DNA of 46,552 bases from Candidatus Methanimicrococcus odontotermitis (lineage in GTDB: Archaea > Halobacteriota > Methanosarcinia > Methanosarcinales > Methanosarcinaceae), in NCBI GenBank assembly GCA_031286065.1, contig JAITUZ010000004.1, forward strand, positions 1 through 46,552, written 5' to 3'. The position numbers and the translations under genes were made by a program. The notes beneath the pieces were generated by a model. It saw only the letters and a list, made by a program, of their open reading frames with translations, ran no database searches and was not told where the DNA came from. Positions 44,051-46,552 of this stretch are shown here, one piece after another (positions within the stretch are counted from its first letter, which is position 1; the number at the start of each line of letters is the position of its first letter).

Positions 44051-44109
44051 TTTCTTTTCTCTTTGTCACTTCTGACGGACAGATACAAAAAAAAGAAGGG
44101 GGATGAAGA

Positions 44110-44673
44110 TTATTCCTCTCCGTTTTCGATGTATTCGATTGAATCCATCTGCGAGCGGATCAAATCATCGTGCTTTTTCTCAAGGAAACTGTAAACGGTT
44201 CCGTGGTTGACGCCGTTGATGAGCATGTCGACGGCTGTTCTGATAATTGTCGTCTGTTCCGGAAATCCGATGACACTGACGGTTTTTCCGTAAACGGAAA
44301 TTTTGACGTTGATGAGCCTTTCCGCAATTTCGCGGGTTTTTCCTTCGCGGCCGATAATTCTGCCTTTCAAGCGCGCCAACTCTTTAGGCGTTGTCGCCGC
44401 TTCCGATAAATCAATAATGTCTAATGTCAGGAAATCTTCATAAAAAAGCTCCATCGCTTTTTCCGGCGAAAATCCGCGCGCGATCGCCTTAACGACTTCC
44501 ATCGCGCGCATGCCGGTAACCGGATCCTCTTCCTCTTTGATTTCAACGCGTCCGTCTTCACTGTTGATTTCCAGTTTTAATTTGGCGGCTTCTTCAATCT
44601 GCTTTTTAACAGAGCCGCTCGGGCCGATAATCACTGCGATTCTTTCTTTTGGGACTTTGATAAATTGGGTCAT
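44110..44673 (-). CDS. KH-domain RNA-binding protein (archaeal Pno1/Dim2 homolog)
   Basis: A 187-residue protein with two KH domains. The first has VIGPSGSVKKQIEEAA near residues 15-30, the second LKGRIIGREGKTREIAERLINVKISVYGKTVSVIG near 101-135; both show the G-x-x-G loop. It is the archaeal partner of Pno1/Dim2, which acts in 3'-end maturation of the small ribosomal subunit. The start overlaps the end of the RIO1 gene by four bases (ATGA), and it lies with aIF1A and RIO1 in a block known in many archaea. Confidence 0.92.
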   Translation of the reverse strand: MTQFIKVPKERIAVIIGPSGSVKKQIEEAAKLKLEINSEDGRVEIKEEEDPVTGMRAMEVVKAIARGFSPEKAMELFYEDFLTLDIIDLSEAATTPKELARLKGRIIGREGKTREIAERLINVKISVYGKTVSVIGFPEQTTIIRTAVDMLINGVNHGTVYSFLEKKHDDLIRSQMDSIEYIENGEE

Positions 44674-45554
44674 TCTTCTTCCTCTGTTTCTTTTTTATTT
44701 GTTTCTTCATTTTCGCCGGTATCCGCGGCGCTGTCTTCCGGATCCGGTTCGATAATCGTATCTTCTTCTTTTTTCTGTTTGATCCGTTCCAAAATCATTT
44801 TCGTTTCTTCATTTATACCGTATTTTTTAAAGAAACGCTTTATGTTTTCAATGTCGCGGGCTAAGAAGTCGCGCGCGTTCGGATGATTTAATGTGACTGC
44901 CTGGCCGACATCAATGATGACGGCTTCTGCTTTTTCTATATCGATCAAAATGTTGTATTCGCTTAAATCCGCATGTACCAAAGAGGCGCGGACATACATG
45001 CGCCGCATATTTTCAATAATCTGGTCGTAAAAAAGGCGCGCGTCCTCATCGTCCATTTTCGTATCTTTCAAAGACGGATACGCTGTGCCGTTTTTTCCCA
45101 TAAATTCCATCACCAAAATATTTCTGTCAAAAGTGACCGGACGCGGGGCGCGTATTCCTGATCGGTTGATTCGAAGCAGATTTTGGTATTCTTTCTGCGT
45201 CCACGCAAAGATGATATCTTTTCGGCTGTGGCGGATGTGCGTGAATCTCGGATCTTTGAGAATGTACGGATCCATTGCCTTGAATGTGCTTGAATGAATC
45301 CTGTAAATTTTCACGGCGACTTCACCTTCATTTCCGGCCGCATAAAAGACATTCGCTTCTTTTCCCGTGCTGACAGAACCGCCGAGTTCGCCGATGATTC
45401 CTTTGTTGGCAAAAGTGTACAGCAATTTCAATGTCGGGACATCAAAAACATTTTCTTCGGCCTTGAGAAACGACGAGTCTTTTTTAAAGATGCGGCCTTT
45501 AGAACGCTGATCTTCGATTTTTTTCATTTGTTTGTCGATCCTTTTTTGACTCAT
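44670..45554 (-). CDS. rio1: RIO1-type serine protein kinase
   Basis: A 294-residue atypical kinase. The nucleotide loop is GGSVSTGKEANVFYAAGNEG near residues 57-76 with a catalytic-site lysine in VAVKIYR, then VHADLSEYNILI (catalytic Asp and Asn) and the metal-binding IIDVGQAV. RIO1 acts late in small-subunit maturation. The C-terminal 40 residues are very acidic (DTIIEPDPEDSAADTGENEE). It overlaps the KH gene by four bases and lies about 110 bp downstream of aIF1A, so the three probably work in the same pathway. Confidence 0.95.
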   Translation of the reverse strand: MSQKRIDKQMKKIEDQRSKGRIFKKDSSFLKAEENVFDVPTLKLLYTFANKGIIGELGGSVSTGKEANVFYAAGNEGEVAVKIYRIHSSTFKAMDPYILKDPRFTHIRHSRKDIIFAWTQKEYQNLLRINRSGIRAPRPVTFDRNILVMEFMGKNGTAYPSLKDTKMDDEDARLFYDQIIENMRRMYVRASLVHADLSEYNILIDIEKAEAVIIDVGQAVTLNHPNARDFLARDIENIKRFFKKYGINEETKMILERIKQKKEEDTIIEPDPEDSAADTGENEETNKKETEEEE

Positions 45555-45666
45555 GGCGGCACCTTAAAAAGCGGGTTGGAGCTGATTTGACCGCTGCTCT
45601 TTCGTAGCAGTCTTCTTAATCTGAAAAATAAATGTCAATAAAATATTACGGCTCGTTTGAGAACTC

Positions 45667-46005
45667 TTATTTTCTCAAATAACCTTTTTTATCCAGCCAG
45701 TCTACCTGCGGACGTGTATATTTCCAAATGATATCGGCTTTTTCATCTTGAAAATCCCATGGGACAGCAATGATGACGTCTCCTTCATGTATCCATATTT
45801 TCTTTTTCATGGACCCCGGTATCCGTCCCATTCTGACCACGCCGTCCATGCATCGGAGTTTTAAGTGATTTGCGCCGAGCAAGCTTTCAACAATCGCCAA
45901 CACTTCACGCTCTTCTTTTTTCGGGATTCTGACACGAACGACCTGTTCTCCTTCCGGGGGTGCGGGCCCCTTCCTTCCGTTTCTGTTATTATTGTATGCT
46001 GCCAT
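45667..46005 (-). CDS. eif1A: Translation initiation factor aIF1A
   Basis: A 112-residue S1-like OB-fold factor. The signature is [55 protein letters not shown] near residues 43-97. It helps mRNA and initiator tRNA binding on the small subunit. The ATG follows AGGA, with a TATA box at 46043-46052 on this strand, giving a short leader of about 15 nt. The basic N-terminal tail ([14 protein letters not shown]) is typical. It is the first gene of the aIF1A-RIO1-KH block. Confidence 0.96.
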   Translation of the reverse strand: MAAYNNNRNGRKGPAPPEGEQVVRVRIPKKEEREVLAIVESLLGANHLKLRCMDGVVRMGRIPGSMKKKIWIHEGDVIIAVPWDFQDEKADIIWKYTRPQVDWLDKKGYLRK

Positions 46006-46042
46006 GTTTTTTCCTGTCCTTTTTTATGAAGTTTAAATGCTT

Positions 46043-46052
46043 ATTATATAAT
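46043..46052 (-). promoter_or_regulatory. TATA box of the aIF1A gene
   Basis: On the minus strand, a TTATATAATA-type box about 40 bp before the start codon. Confidence 0.55.
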
Positions 46053-46183
46053 CATAGTTGCGGATTTTTATGTAAGAATATTGTTTTCCCGTTTAAATGT
46101 TGTGCCGTTTGCTTATTTGCGGACGGAAATCCGTCTCTTTCATTCGTGACTTTTTAATTGTTTTTTCATACACAGTCACAATC

Positions 46184-46250
46184 TTTATATACAAAATGCG
46201 ATATTCTCTGGATTCGCTCAATCTGAGTAACTCTAAGCGAGTCAGATTGA
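46184..46250 (+). promoter_or_regulatory. Strong promoter 1 with hairpin at the expected start
   Basis: TTTATATAC at 46184-46192, then TCAATCTG and CAGATTGA (46218-46250) with an inner ACTC/GAGT. The hairpin begins at the position expected for transcription start. Confidence 0.5.
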
Positions 46251-46318
46251 ATTGGATTGACATTTTCAATTTAAAATCAATACGTTAAATAAGTACGGAT
46301 TTTATTTGTCCGGTGCTT

Positions 46319-46426
46319 TTTTGAAGTTTGTTTTGAAGTTTGGCATCTTGTCAAAATTCTTAAATACTATGTCAGCTTAATACTAGTTTCCGCGCAACTT
46401 GCCGATTTATTGCGGCTCAAGTTCGC
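46319..46426 (+). promoter_or_regulatory. Strong promoter 2 with tandem repeat and hairpin
   Basis: Two exact copies of TTTTGAAGTTTG (46319-46342), the box CTTAAATACT (46359-46368), and a stem formed by GCGCAACTTG (46392-46401) and CAAGTTCGC (46418-46426) right at the expected start. Confidence 0.5.
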
Positions 46427-46522
46427 AGATCAAATTCATCTACTAATGAAGTCGGGAGCTTTTTCCCTGACTGATATGTGACCTGATGTTTCGGTAAACT
46501 TCGGCGGTGCTTTTCAAACATT

Positions 46523-46542
46523 TCAGTTTGTTTGCAAACTGA
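46523..46542. repeat. Inverted repeat near the window end
   Basis: TCAGTTTG, loop TTTG, CAAACTGA: a perfect 8-bp stem in the non-coding right end. Confidence 0.75.
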
Positions 46543-46552
46543 ACCCTTTTGT

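Larger units (their letters stand above)
46006..46552. other. Non-coding region with tandem promoters and hairpins
   Basis: About 550 bp without a credible coding gene; the small frames here look spurious. It contains the aIF1A promoter, two plus-strand TATA boxes (46184 and 46359), a 12-bp tandem repeat and three inverted repeats. The transcribed product would extend past the window. Confidence 0.6.

Noticed and set aside
46097-46288. Small ORF in the right-end intergenic region
   Set aside because: It lacks a ribosome site, crosses a strong promoter, and its composition looks like AT-rich noise.
46380-46552. 5' end of 16S rRNA, SRP RNA or RNase P RNA
   Set aside because: I could not match any of their conserved sequences; only promoters and stems are visible.

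Overview
The window is a gene-dense stretch of a methanogenic euryarchaeon, most likely of the Methanosarcinales/Methanosarcinaceae; Methanimicrococcus or a relative is my guess, from memory only. The domain is clear from an archaeal B-family DNA polymerase with a C-terminal PCNA-binding motif, a CDC48 AAA+ ATPase, an aIF1A-RIO1-KH (Pno1/Dim2-like) block, archaeal-type late cobalamin genes (cobY, cobZ), archaeal TATA boxes, and an intron-containing elongator tRNA-Met. The S-layer protein with duplicated PF07752-type halves and the FilR1/DUF1724-type regulator point to Methanosarcinales. I found no plasmid, phage or CRISPR hallmark and no rRNA.

Layout: 1-3548, end of a type III restriction-modification locus (mod 3' end, res). 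3621-9369, a small thioesterase, then citramalate/isopropylmalate synthase and ilvB-ilvN-ilvC for branched-chain amino acids. 9571-11638, zinc-ribbon proteins and a nitroreductase. 11759-19807, an ABC export system: one ATPase, one secreted NEW3-like anchored protein and four tandem FtsX/MacB-type permeases that look like products of duplication with homogenised membrane parts. 19842-22354, RNase HII, a free-standing protein carrying the archaeosine synthase (ArcS) motif, and a winged-helix regulator. 22393-27175 (minus strand), cobD-cbiB-cobZ-cobS-cobY, which assemble the lower ligand of cobalamin. 27346-31929, phosphoglycolate phosphatase, PRC-barrel protein, NAD synthetase, CDC48. 32433-37618, cell-envelope region: S-layer protein, a small secreted protein sharing its promoter element, three related lipoproteins and a ferredoxin. 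37662-39323, iron-sulfur flavoprotein, tRNA-Met(CAU), hotdog thioesterase, and a frameshifted SDR remnant. 39412-46005, PolB, dihydroorotase, KH protein, RIO1 kinase, aIF1A. 46006-46552 is non-coding, with two strong promoters each followed by a hairpin.

The most notable signals are: (1) cbiB is interrupted by exactly one in-frame UAG, while none of the 43 protein genes whose end is visible stops with TAG; in a relative of pyrrolysine-using methanogens this is a candidate pyrrolysine site or amber readthrough in a cobalamin gene. (2) Two genes, the citramalate/isopropylmalate synthase and a lipoprotein, have no ATG/GTG/TTG that would give a complete protein, but each has an ATA behind a Shine-Dalgarno sequence. 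(3) A 22-bp element is repeated exactly at equal distance upstream of the promoters of the S-layer gene and the small secreted protein. (4) Tandem promoters and structured sequence at the right end suggest an undescribed RNA or the leader of a stable-RNA operon continuing beyond the window.
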